Shown: positions 54,387 through 61,989 of the stretch, piece by piece
How positions within the stretch are numbered: position 1 is the first letter of the stretch
Layout: the number at the start of each line of letters is the position of its first letter
Assembly (NCBI GenBank): GCA_040384665.1
Contig: JAZKIY010000014.1
Span: 38,230-102,229, forward strand
Length of the DNA stretch: 64,000 nt
Direction: 5' to 3'
Source of the DNA: PCRC01 sp040384665
Lineage (GTDB): Bacteria; Pseudomonadota; Gammaproteobacteria; Burkholderiales; Burkholderiaceae_C
Notes under the pieces: generated by a model
Told to the model about the DNA's origin: nothing
Database searches by the model: none
Seen by the model: only the letters and a program-made list of their open reading frames with translations
Program-made: the position numbers and the translations under genes

Positions 54387-55436
54387 ATGTGCATGAAAGA
54401 CAGCCAAATTTTATCGACCTTCACACCCCCAGCCGCCAAGGCCCCTGCCAGCGGTGCGTCTGGCGCGCTGGTGTTCGACGCCTGCCACGTCGGTGTGGTG
54501 CTGCGCGCGGTGCTGTTTGTGGAGCTGGTGCTGGGCGCCGGCACGATGTTCATGACCGCTTCGCCGCGGGACTGGCTGACCCAGCTCGCGCTGTTCACGG
54601 GCGGTGTGCTGCCCGCCACCTTGCTGTGGCTGATCACCGCCTGCAGCCTCAAGACCGGGCTGGCGCGGCTACCGCGTGCGGGACAGTACGGGGTGGGGGT
54701 GGCGTTGGGGGCGGTGGCTGGGCTGCTGGGCTGCGCGCTGTTGTCCGGCGTGACGGGCAGCGGTTGGCGCAGCGCGCCCTGGCTGGCCAGCGCGGTGGCG
54801 GGGGCCTTGCTGGCGGCGGCGCTGGTGGCGGCGTTGGTCTGGCGGGCCAAGGGGCAAACCCCGGCCCGCACCGCGGCCCGGCTGTCCGAGCTGCAGGCGC
54901 GCATCCGGCCGCATTTTTTGTTCAACACGCTCAACAGCGCCATCGCCCTGGTGCGCGCCGAACCGGCCCGCGCCGAAGCGCTGCTGGAAGACCTGAGTGA
55001 TTTGTTCCGCCATGCGCTGGCCGAGCCGGGCGAGTCCGTCACGCTGGCCGACGAGATCGCACTGGCGCGGCGCTACCTGGCCATCGAAGAGGTGCGTTTT
55101 GGCGACCGCCTGCGGGTGACCTGGGCACTGGACCCGTCGGTCGACGCCGCCCGCCTGCCGCCGCTGCTGCTGCAACCGCTGGTGGAAAACGCCGTCAAAC
55201 ACGGGGTTGAGCCCAGCCCGAATGGTGCGGAGCTGAAGATCAGCACCGAGCGCCGTGGGGTCAGCGTGGTGATCAAGGTCCGCAACACGGTGCCCGCCGG
55301 GCAAGGCGAAGGCGGCCAGGGGCTGGCGCTGGCCAATGTGCGCGACCGCCTGCGGTTGATGCACGACGTGGCGGCGCGCTTTCAGGCGGTGCTGCAAGAC
55401 GGGGTGTACCAGGTGCGGATCGAGGTGCCGTTGTGA
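54387..55436 (+). CDS. algZ: Sensor histidine kinase AlgZ/FimS-like (LytS type)
   Basis: A 349-residue LytS-type kinase. Four predicted membrane helices in residues 30-155, then a HisKA-like His_kinase domain whose phospho-His lies in RIRPHFLFNTLNSAI (about residue 176), and an HATPase with LLLQPLVENAVKHGVEP and GLALANVRDRLRLMH. This is the short AlgZ/FimS family partnered with AlgR. The ATG at 54387 (or 54393) is chosen; longer frame upstream is unlikely. Overlaps algR by 4 bp (GTGA). argH-algZ-algR-hemC order is as in Pseudomonas. Confidence 0.9.
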   Translation: MCMKDSQILSTFTPPAAKAPASGASGALVFDACHVGVVLRAVLFVELVLGAGTMFMTASPRDWLTQLALFTGGVLPATLLWLITACSLKTGLARLPRAGQYGVGVALGAVAGLLGCALLSGVTGSGWRSAPWLASAVAGALLAAALVAALVWRAKGQTPARTAARLSELQARIRPHFLFNTLNSAIALVRAEPARAEALLEDLSDLFRHALAEPGESVTLADEIALARRYLAIEEVRFGDRLRVTWALDPSVDAARLPPLLLQPLVENAVKHGVEPSPNGAELKISTERRGVSVVIKVRNTVPAGQGEGGQGLALANVRDRLRLMHDVAARFQAVLQDGVYQVRIEVPL

Positions 55437-56200
55437 ATGCCCAGCCCTTGCCACCCCTGCGTGTTCTGCTGGTGGACGACGAAGCGTTGGCCCGTGCGCG
55501 GCTGCGCGCCCTGGTGGCGGACTGCACGGCGCCAGTGGCCGAGGTGGTGGGCGAAGCCGCCGATGCGGCACAGGCCATGGCCTGGCTGGCGGTGAACACC
55601 GCAGACGTGGCGCTGCTGGACATCCACATGCCCGGCATGGACGGCCTGGCGCTGGCACGCGAACTGCAACGCCACGAACAGGCGCCCGCGCTGGTCTTCG
55701 TTACAGCGCATGCCGAACACGCGGTGACAGCGTTCGAGGTCGAGGCGCTCGATTACCTGACCAAGCCGGTGCGGCTGGAGCGCCTGCAGCAGTCGCTACA
55801 AAAAGTGGAGCGTTACCGCAAGGATTCACTAGGGCTTGATGCCAATTTGGCTCAAAAAGTGCTGCTGATACAGGACCGGGGCCGTACCGAACGCATTCCG
55901 TTGGCCGATGTGCTTTTTTTAAAAGCCGAACTGAAGTACGTCACGGTGCAGACCGCACGCCGCAGTTACATCCTGGACGGTTCGCTGAACGAGCTGGAAG
56001 CCCGCCACAGCGCGCAGTTCATGCGGGTGCACCGCAACGCACTGGTGGCGCGCCACGCGGTGCGCGCGCTGGAAAAACACTTCGATGCCGAAGAAGGCGA
56101 GGGCTGGGCCCTGCGCCTGCACGGCACCGAGGAGTTGCTGGCCGTCTCACGCCGCCAGCTGGCGGCCGTGCGCGAGGCGCTGTTGCGTCCCACGCCCTGA
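55433..56200 (+). CDS. algR: LytTR response regulator AlgR-like
   Basis: A 255-residue LytTR response regulator. Receiver domain (1-120) with LLVDDEALARARLR and phospho-Asp in LLDIHMPGMDG (about residue 63) and TKPVRLERL; LytTR DNA-binding domain (about 150-245) with RGRTERIPLADVLFLKAELKYV and QFMRVHRNALVARHAV. Residues 127-142 between the domains come from dispersed repeat copy H, so the linker differs from typical AlgR. GTG 55433 overlaps algZ. Confidence 0.9.
   Translation: MNAQPLPPLRVLLVDDEALARARLRALVADCTAPVAEVVGEAADAAQAMAWLAVNTADVALLDIHMPGMDGLALARELQRHEQAPALVFVTAHAEHAVTAFEVEALDYLTKPVRLERLQQSLQKVERYRKDSLGLDANLAQKVLLIQDRGRTERIPLADVLFLKAELKYVTVQTARRSYILDGSLNELEARHSAQFMRVHRNALVARHAVRALEKHFDAEEGEGWALRLHGTEELLAVSRRQLAAVREALLRPTP
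55809..55859 (+). repeat. Dispersed repeat, copy H, inside algR
   Basis: Plus-strand copy, in frame in algR codons 127-142: GCAAGGATTCACTAGGGCT, then GATGCCAATTTGGCTCAAAA. GCCAATTTGGC is the same perfect palindrome as in copy B. It lies in the linker between the receiver and LytTR domains. Confidence 0.82.
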
Positions 56201-56204
56201 GCCC

Positions 56205-56702
56205 TTAGCTGCGGAAGATCTGGCCGTTGTCGATGCGGACACGGTCGCCAATGCGCAGGTCGCCGGCGGTGGTCATGTCGTAAGCACGGTAAGCGCCGTT
56301 GTCCAGCCGCACCGAGACGCGCACGCTTTCACGCACTTCGGGGTTGCGGTTTTTCTGGATCTGGTTGCCGGCGATCGCGCCGCCCACCGCGCCCACCACG
56401 GTGGCCGCGTCACGCCCGCTGCCGCCGCCGACCTGGTTGCCCAGCACGCCGCCCAGCACGCCACCAATCACGGTGCCCGCCACGCCGTTGCTGGCAGGGG
56501 CCTGGGTCTGGAAGACCTCGATGTTGGTGATGCGGCCGTATTCCTGGAAATTGGCCGGCGCGTTGTACACCGGTGCCTGTGACTGGGACGACGGGTAGGT
56601 GTTGTTCACCGGCCCCTGGGTGCCACAGGCGGCCAGGGTGCCAACCAGCAAGGCGGCAGAAATAAAAGTGGCGGTACGGGTCAATGGACGCAAGGTGCGC
56701 AT
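56205..56702 (-). CDS. Glycine-zipper outer-membrane lipoprotein (SlyB/OmpA-zipper type)
   Basis: A 165-residue lipoprotein. Signal peptide with lipobox TLAAC near residue 26 (ISAALLVGTLAACGTQG), a Gln/Pro-rich region, then the glycine-zipper GVAGTVIGGVLGGVLGNQVG and VVGAVGGAIAGNQIQ (about 85-125), and a beta-rich C-terminal part. Resembles the 17-kDa rickettsial antigen/SlyB group. Strand is opposite to algR and hemC, so it interrupts the conserved algR-hemC neighbourhood. AGGAGAA precedes ATG 56702. Confidence 0.88.
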   Translation of the reverse strand: MRTLRPLTRTATFISAALLVGTLAACGTQGPVNNTYPSSQSQAPVYNAPANFQEYGRITNIEVFQTQAPASNGVAGTVIGGVLGGVLGNQVGGGSGRDAATVVGAVGGAIAGNQIQKNRNPEVRESVRVSVRLDNGAYRAYDMTTAGDLRIGDRVRIDNGQIFRS

Positions 56703-56923
56703 GGGGTTCTCCTGTTCAAGTGGTTCGGTGGCCAACGCCAACGGGGTGTGTTGGGCTGACCGTTCGTTCATTACAGTCCCCGGCGCGGCGCTTGCCCATG
56801 CGCCAGCGCCGGGCTTGTGTGTGGGTCAGCGCAGCCCCTGGGCGTAGGCCTTGTCCGACAGGCCGCGTGCTAGCATTCCCGCCAGATACTGGCCCCCGAC
56901 AACCGCAGAGACACGGACCGCGC

Positions 56924-57835
56924 ATGACTTCTTCCCAACACCTTGTGATTGCCACCCGCGAGAGCCGGCTGGCGCTGTGGCAGGCCGGGCACGTGCGCGA
57001 CCTGCTGCAGGCCCAGGGCCACCAGGTCGAACTGCTCGGCATGACGACCCAGGGCGACCAGATTCTGGACCGCGCCCTGAGCAAAGTCGGCGGCAAGGGC
57101 CTGTTTGTCAAGGAACTGGAAACCGCGCTCGACGAAGGCCGCGCCGACCTCGCGGTGCACTCGCTCAAAGACGTGCCGATGGAACTGCCCGAGGGTTTTC
57201 GCCTCGCCTGCGTCATGGTGCGCGAAGACCCGCGTGACGCGCTGGTGTCGGTGCGTTACGCCAACCTGGCCGCGCTGCCCCAGGGCGCGGTGGTCGGCAC
57301 CTCCAGCTTGCGCCGCGTGGTGCTGCTGCGTGCGCTGCGCCCTGACCTGAAGATTGAAGCCCTGCGCGGCAACCTCGACACCCGGCTGCGCAAGCTCGAC
57401 GAAGGCCAGTACGACGCCATCGTGCTCGCCGCCGCTGGCCTCAAGCGCCTCGGTCTGGCCAGCCGCATTCGCCAGCTGTTCGACGTCACCGAGATGCTGC
57501 CTGCCGCAGGCCAAGGCGCCCTGGGCATCGAAATCCGCAGCCAGCACACCGCCGTGGCCGACGCGCTGGCCCCGCTGGCCGACAACGCCACCTGGCTCGC
57601 CGTCAGCGCCGAGCGGGCGGTCAGCCGCGCCATGGGCGGCAGCTGTTCCATGCCGCTGGCGGCCCACGCCGTCTGGCACGGCCCCCGGTTGCAGATCGAC
57701 GCCGCCTGGGGCGACCCAGACGGCCCGGCCGCGCTGGTGAAAGCCAGCACCGCCGGCACCCCCGGCAGCCACGCCGAAGCCGAAGCCCTCGGCACCCAGG
57801 TCGCCGCCCAGTTGCGGGCTGGCGGTGCCCGCTGA
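56924..57835 (+). CDS. hemC: Hydroxymethylbilane synthase (porphobilinogen deaminase)
   Basis: A 303-residue enzyme that joins four porphobilinogens into hydroxymethylbilane. The start LVIATRESRLALWQAGHV, the catalytic-Asp region VHSLKDVPMELP, GTSSLRRVVLLRALRPDL and the cofactor cysteine in GGSCSMPLAAHA (about residue 240, carrying the dipyrromethane) are all present. ATG 56924 follows a 220-bp gap. First gene of hemC-hemD-hemX-hemY, and the usual neighbour of algR. Confidence 0.96.
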   Translation: MTSSQHLVIATRESRLALWQAGHVRDLLQAQGHQVELLGMTTQGDQILDRALSKVGGKGLFVKELETALDEGRADLAVHSLKDVPMELPEGFRLACVMVREDPRDALVSVRYANLAALPQGAVVGTSSLRRVVLLRALRPDLKIEALRGNLDTRLRKLDEGQYDAIVLAAAGLKRLGLASRIRQLFDVTEMLPAAGQGALGIEIRSQHTAVADALAPLADNATWLAVSAERAVSRAMGGSCSMPLAAHAVWHGPRLQIDAAWGDPDGPAALVKASTAGTPGSHAEAEALGTQVAAQLRAGGAR

Positions 57836-57864
57836 GCGCGCCAGCCAACGCGGCGCAAGACCCC

Positions 57865-58653
57865 ATGCGCGTGATCGTGACCCGGCCCGAACGCGAGGCG
57901 CTGCAATGGGCACACGACCTGCGGCAACGCGGCCTGGACGCCCACCCCTTGCCCTTGATGGCGGTCGGCCCCATCCAGTCGCCCGACGCGGTGGACGCGC
58001 TCACCCAGGCCTGGCACGGCCTGAGCGGCGTCGCAGCGGTGATGTTTGTCAGCGCCAACGCGGTGCGCTATTTTTTTGCGGCCCGCCCCACCGGTGCGGT
58101 GTGGCCAGCGGGCACCCAGCCGACCCCACGCGCCTGGGCCCCTGGCCCCGGCACCGCCGACGCTTTGCTGGCGGCCGGCGTCGCCCCGCACAACATTGAC
58201 CAACCCGCCCCCGACGCGCCGCAGTTCGACTCTGAAGCCCTGTGGGCCGTGGTGCAGCCGCAGTTGCGCGCCGGCCAGCGGGTGCTGCTGGTGCGCGGCG
58301 CCGACGGCCAGGGCCACAGCGCCGGCCGCGACTGGCTGGCCCAGCAGGTCACCGCCTGCGGCGCCAGCGTCCACACCGTGGTGGCCTACCAGCGCTGCCC
58401 GCCGGTGCTGACGCCGCCCCAGCGCGCGCTGTTTGATGGGGCCAATGCCGACGGCTCGGTCTGGCTGTTCAGCAGCTCCGAGGCGGTGGGCCACTGGCGT
58501 GCCCTGTGCCAACCGGTTGCTGGCGCACCCACACGGGCCGTCGCCACCCACCCCCGCATTGCCGAAGCAGCCCATGCCGCCGGCTTCGATGTTGTTTGCG
58601 CGTCACGCCCCGCCATCGACGCGGTGGTGGCCTCGATAAAATCCATGCCATGA
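57865..58653 (+). CDS. hemD: Uroporphyrinogen-III synthase
   Basis: A 262-residue enzyme that closes hydroxymethylbilane to uroporphyrinogen III with inversion of ring D. Sequence is weakly conserved in this family; the two-lobe pattern is seen in RVIVTRPEREALQWAHDLRQRG and VLLVRGADGQGHSAGRDWLAQQV, then WLFSSSEAVGHWR. Position between hemC and hemX and overlap with hemX (ATGA) support the call. Length is normal for the family. Confidence 0.88.
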   Translation: MRVIVTRPEREALQWAHDLRQRGLDAHPLPLMAVGPIQSPDAVDALTQAWHGLSGVAAVMFVSANAVRYFFAARPTGAVWPAGTQPTPRAWAPGPGTADALLAAGVAPHNIDQPAPDAPQFDSEALWAVVQPQLRAGQRVLLVRGADGQGHSAGRDWLAQQVTACGASVHTVVAYQRCPPVLTPPQRALFDGANADGSVWLFSSSEAVGHWRALCQPVAGAPTRAVATHPRIAEAAHAAGFDVVCASRPAIDAVVASIKSMP

Positions 58654-59744
58654 CGCTGCCCTCCGACGACCCCGTTGCCCACACCGCCCCAGGCCAGCTT
58701 GCCGGCCCGGCGGCCAGCGTGGGGTCAGGCGCCGCGCCTGTTCCGCCCACGGCCAAGTCACCAGCGGCCTACGCGCGGCACGCCATCACTGTGATTTTGA
58801 TAGCGCTCCTGCTAGGAACCGCGCTGGCTTGCGGCCTGTTGTGGCAAAAACTGAGCCATGTGCAGCAGGAATTGGCCCGGCGCAGTGCCGACAGCGGCAG
58901 CCAGGCCGTCGAGGCCCGCGCAGTGGCCAAGGCCGCGCAAGAGCTGGCACAGGAAACCGCCGCACGCCAGGCCCTGTCGGACGCCAAACTGAGCGAAGTC
59001 GCCCTGCAACGCACCCAACTGGAAGACCTGATCCAGAGTTTGTCGCGTTCGCGCGATGAAAACCTGCTGGTCGACATCGAATCCACCATCCGCCTGGCGC
59101 AGCAGCAGGCCCAGTTGACCGGCAGCGTCGAGCCGCTGCTCGCCGCTCTGAAAGCGGCCGACCTGCGCGTGACGCGGGCGGCGCAGCCGCGCCTTGCCCC
59201 GCTGCAGCGGGCGCTGACGCGTGACCTTGAACGCGTCCGCACCGCCACCGTGGCCGATTTGCCCACCATGCTGTCCCGTCTGGACGAACTGACCCGGCTG
59301 GTGGACGAATTGCCGCTGCTGAACCAGGTCGCCACCACGCCCGACAGCCGCGCCGTGGCCACCGCCCGCGACGAGGCCTTGCCCTGGTGGGAGCGCAGCC
59401 TGAACCGCGTGGCCGACGAAGCCCGTGCCCTGGTGCGTGTCAGCAGCGTGGCCCAGCCCGAAGCGGTGCTGCTCGCGCCCGAGCAGGGCTTCTTCCTGCG
59501 CGAAAACCTCAAGCTCAAGCTGCTCAACGCCCGCCTCGGGTTGTTTGGCCGGCAGGCAGAATCGTCGCGGCTGGACCTGCTCGCGTCTGAAGCCAGCCTG
59601 CGCAAGTACTTTGACCCGGCGTCCCGCAAGACGCAGGCCGCACTCGGCACCCTGGCCCAGTTGCAGGCTCAAATGAAAACCACCGCACTGCCGCGGCCCG
59701 ACGACACCTTCGCTGCGCTCACCACAGCCGCAGCCGGTCGCTAG
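58650..59744 (+). CDS. hemX: HemX-like membrane protein
   Basis: A 364-residue inner-membrane protein of the HemX family (often annotated uroporphyrinogen-III C-methyltransferase-like, though without a methyltransferase domain). One helix at about residues 45-65 (ITVILIALLLGTALACGLLW) is followed by a long coiled coil (about 70-125) and a helical periplasmic domain. The first part of the helix overlaps repeat-like sequence (copy J). It overlaps hemD by 4 bp, and hemY starts 8 bases after its stop. Confidence 0.88.
   Translation: MTLPSDDPVAHTAPGQLAGPAASVGSGAAPVPPTAKSPAAYARHAITVILIALLLGTALACGLLWQKLSHVQQELARRSADSGSQAVEARAVAKAAQELAQETAARQALSDAKLSEVALQRTQLEDLIQSLSRSRDENLLVDIESTIRLAQQQAQLTGSVEPLLAALKAADLRVTRAAQPRLAPLQRALTRDLERVRTATVADLPTMLSRLDELTRLVDELPLLNQVATTPDSRAVATARDEALPWWERSLNRVADEARALVRVSSVAQPEAVLLAPEQGFFLRENLKLKLLNARLGLFGRQAESSRLDLLASEASLRKYFDPASRKTQAALGTLAQLQAQMKTTALPRPDDTFAALTTAAAGR
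58793..58836 (+). repeat. Dispersed repeat, copy J, candidate, inside hemX
   Basis: Weaker, shortened match: TTTTGATAGCGCTCC, TGCTAGGAACC and TTGCGGCC in the family order. It encodes most of the HemX transmembrane helix in frame. Less certain than the other copies, because a TM helix could produce similar sequence by chance. Confidence 0.45.
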
Positions 59745-59752
59745 GAGCCCGC

Positions 59753-61030
59753 ATGCGCGCCGCCCTCTGGCTCCTGGCCCTGTTTGGCATTGCCGCCGCG
59801 CTGGCCCTTTTTGCCGGCAACAACCAGAGCACCGTCACCGTGTTCTGGCCGCCGTGGCGGGTGGACCTGTCGCTCAACCTCGTGCTGCTGTTGCTGCTCG
59901 GCGCCTTTGTGCTGCTGCACACCGCGTTGCGGGCGCTGTCGGCACTCTTCAACCTGCCCCGGCAGGCCCAGCGCTGGCGCACCCAGCAAAAAGAGCGTGC
60001 AATGTACGGTGCGCTGCTGGACGCGTTGTCGCACCAACTGGCGGGGCGCTTCATCCGCGCCCGCAAGCTGGCCCAGGGCACGCTGAGCCAGGCCACCGCC
60101 TTGGTTGAGGGTGGGCACAGCCGCATCAACACCAACCGCCTGCAATCGCTGGCCCACCTGGTGGCGGCAGAAAGCGCCCAGTCGTTGCAAGACCCCACCG
60201 CGCGCGACAGCCACCTCGAACAGGCGCTGGGCTTTGCCAGCGCACGCGAAGAGCAGGAAACCCGTGAGGCGGCCATTTTGTCGGCCGCCCGCTGGGCGCT
60301 GGTGAACCGCGATGCCGAGGCCGCCCTCGACTGGCTCGACAAACTCCCCCAGGGCGCCAACCGCCGCACGCTGGCCTTGCGCATCAAGCTCAAGGCCGCC
60401 CGGCTCGCACGCCGCACCCCCCAAGCGCTGGACACCGCCCGCCTGCTGGCCAAGCACGGCGCGTTTTCCACCAGCGCCGCCCAAAGCATCGTGCGCGGGC
60501 TCACCCTCGATCTGCTCAGTGCCGCCTACGACCCGAACCAACTGCACAGTGCCTGGGCGCAGCTCGACAGCGCCGAGCGCCAGATGCCTGACGTGGCCAT
60601 CCACGCCGCCCAGCGCCTGCTGGCGCTGCAAGGCGACGCGTTGCAGGCACAGCAGTGGCTGCTGCCGGTGTGGGAGCGCATGGTGTCCCAGCCCGACGCA
60701 TTGGCCGAAGCCCAGCAACTCAAGCTGGTGCGGGTGCTGGAGACGGCGTTTGGCGCCGCCGCCACGCCGCTTGACGGCCTTTGGCTGGCCCGGATAGAAA
60801 CCGCGCTGCAGAACAACCCGCGCGACGCCAAGCTGCAGTACCTGGCCGGCTTTGCCTGTCTGCAGCAGCAGCTGTGGGGCAAGGCCCAGCAGCTGCTCAC
60901 CCAGGCGGCCAGCAACCTGCACGACGTCGACTTCCAGCGCAGCGCCTGGCAAGCCCTGGCCCGCCTGGCCGAACAGCGCGACGACACCGCGGCCGCCCAG
61001 CAGGCATGGCGCCGCGCCGGCAGCGTCTAG
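59753..61030 (+). CDS. hemY: HemY-like membrane/TPR protein
   Basis: A 425-residue HemY protein of the haem operon, inner membrane. Two N-terminal helices (WLLALFGIAAALALFAG and NLVLLLLLGAFVLLHTAL) are followed by the conserved QKERAMYGALLDAL and TPR-like helical repeats to the end (LQYLAGFACLQQQLWGKAQQL is one). Not the protoporphyrinogen oxidase of the same name in Gram-positives. Last of hemCDXY. Role in haem synthesis is indirect and not fully settled. Confidence 0.88.
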   Translation: MRAALWLLALFGIAAALALFAGNNQSTVTVFWPPWRVDLSLNLVLLLLLGAFVLLHTALRALSALFNLPRQAQRWRTQQKERAMYGALLDALSHQLAGRFIRARKLAQGTLSQATALVEGGHSRINTNRLQSLAHLVAAESAQSLQDPTARDSHLEQALGFASAREEQETREAAILSAARWALVNRDAEAALDWLDKLPQGANRRTLALRIKLKAARLARRTPQALDTARLLAKHGAFSTSAAQSIVRGLTLDLLSAAYDPNQLHSAWAQLDSAERQMPDVAIHAAQRLLALQGDALQAQQWLLPVWERMVSQPDALAEAQQLKLVRVLETAFGAAATPLDGLWLARIETALQNNPRDAKLQYLAGFACLQQQLWGKAQQLLTQAASNLHDVDFQRSAWQALARLAEQRDDTAAAQQAWRRAGSV

Positions 61031-61119
61031 AAAGCCCGGCACAACCCCCGCAGGGCCGGGGTGTTGCAAAGGCGGTATCGTCGGGCATCGCCTTGGCGCC
61101 CCCACACGAAAGCTGGTTC

Positions 61120-61947
61120 ATGCCCCATCCTCCCGGTCGAGTTCCACGCCACTGGGTGCTCGCGTTGCTGATGGCGCATGGCCCCTGGGCCCACGCGCAC
61201 GACACCTGGTTCAGCCCTTTGCCCGCAAGCAAAACGGGCGGCCCAACCCGGCTCGCGCTGGGTACCGGCAACCGTTACCCGGTGCTGGAGTTCAACCCAC
61301 AGGCCATCAGCGTGGCCGAGGCGGCTTGCCGCAGCGCCAGCGGCCAGCCACTGGCCTTGCTGCCTGACGCCGAAGCCGCCACCCACTTGGTCATGCGCGT
61401 GCGCAACGCCCGCGATGGCTCGGCCGCACGCACCTGCTGGGCGCAACTGAAACCGTTTGAGGTGGTTTTGCCGGCCGACAAAGTGGCCGTGTATTTCCGT
61501 GAAATCCGCCCGAGTGATGCGGTGCAGCAAGCCTGGGCCAGCCTGCAGCAACGCGGCCTGGCCTGGCATGAAAGCTACACCAAGTACGTCCGGATTGAAC
61601 TGCCCCCGGCCGCCGGTGTGGCAACCGCCGCCACCGAGCCCAGCCCGCTGGGCATGGACGCGCTGCTGCTGACCCCACCGGCCGAGGTGCGGCCAGGGGC
61701 CACGCTGTCCTTTGTGGTGCTGCGGGATGGCCAGCCGCTGGCCGATTTCCCGGTGGAGCTGGTGAGTGAGCGGCAGCGCTTCGGCATCTGGCGCCAGACC
61801 GACGGGCAGGGCCGCGTCAGCGCACCCGTGCCGTTCAGTGGCCAATGGATTCTGCGCGGCACCGACCTGGCGCTGTCCGCCACGCGGCCCGACCGCTGGG
61901 AAAGCCGCTTCATCACGCTGGCTTTCGAGGTGCCCGCCCCGCGCTGA
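61120..61947 (+). CDS. DUF4198 exported protein
   Basis: A 275-residue exported protein of the DUF4198 family. Short signal peptide (VLALLMAHGPWAHA) followed by HDTWFSPL, the family's typical AHDxW start, then FREIRPSDAVQQAW and an Ig-like C-terminal half (GATLSFVVLRDGQPLADFPVELV, GRVSAPVPFSGQWIL). DUF4198 proteins are often next to TonB receptors or nickel/cobalt transport genes; none is adjacent here. ATG 61120 follows GAAAGC; two Cys (C67, C107) may form a disulfide. Confidence 0.82.
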   Translation: MPHPPGRVPRHWVLALLMAHGPWAHAHDTWFSPLPASKTGGPTRLALGTGNRYPVLEFNPQAISVAEAACRSASGQPLALLPDAEAATHLVMRVRNARDGSAARTCWAQLKPFEVVLPADKVAVYFREIRPSDAVQQAWASLQQRGLAWHESYTKYVRIELPPAAGVATAATEPSPLGMDALLLTPPAEVRPGATLSFVVLRDGQPLADFPVELVSERQRFGIWRQTDGQGRVSAPVPFSGQWILRGTDLALSATRPDRWESRFITLAFEVPAPR

Positions 61948-61989
61948 ACCTGGTCAGGCCAGCGCAGGGTGTCGGGTCATCGGGTCCGC

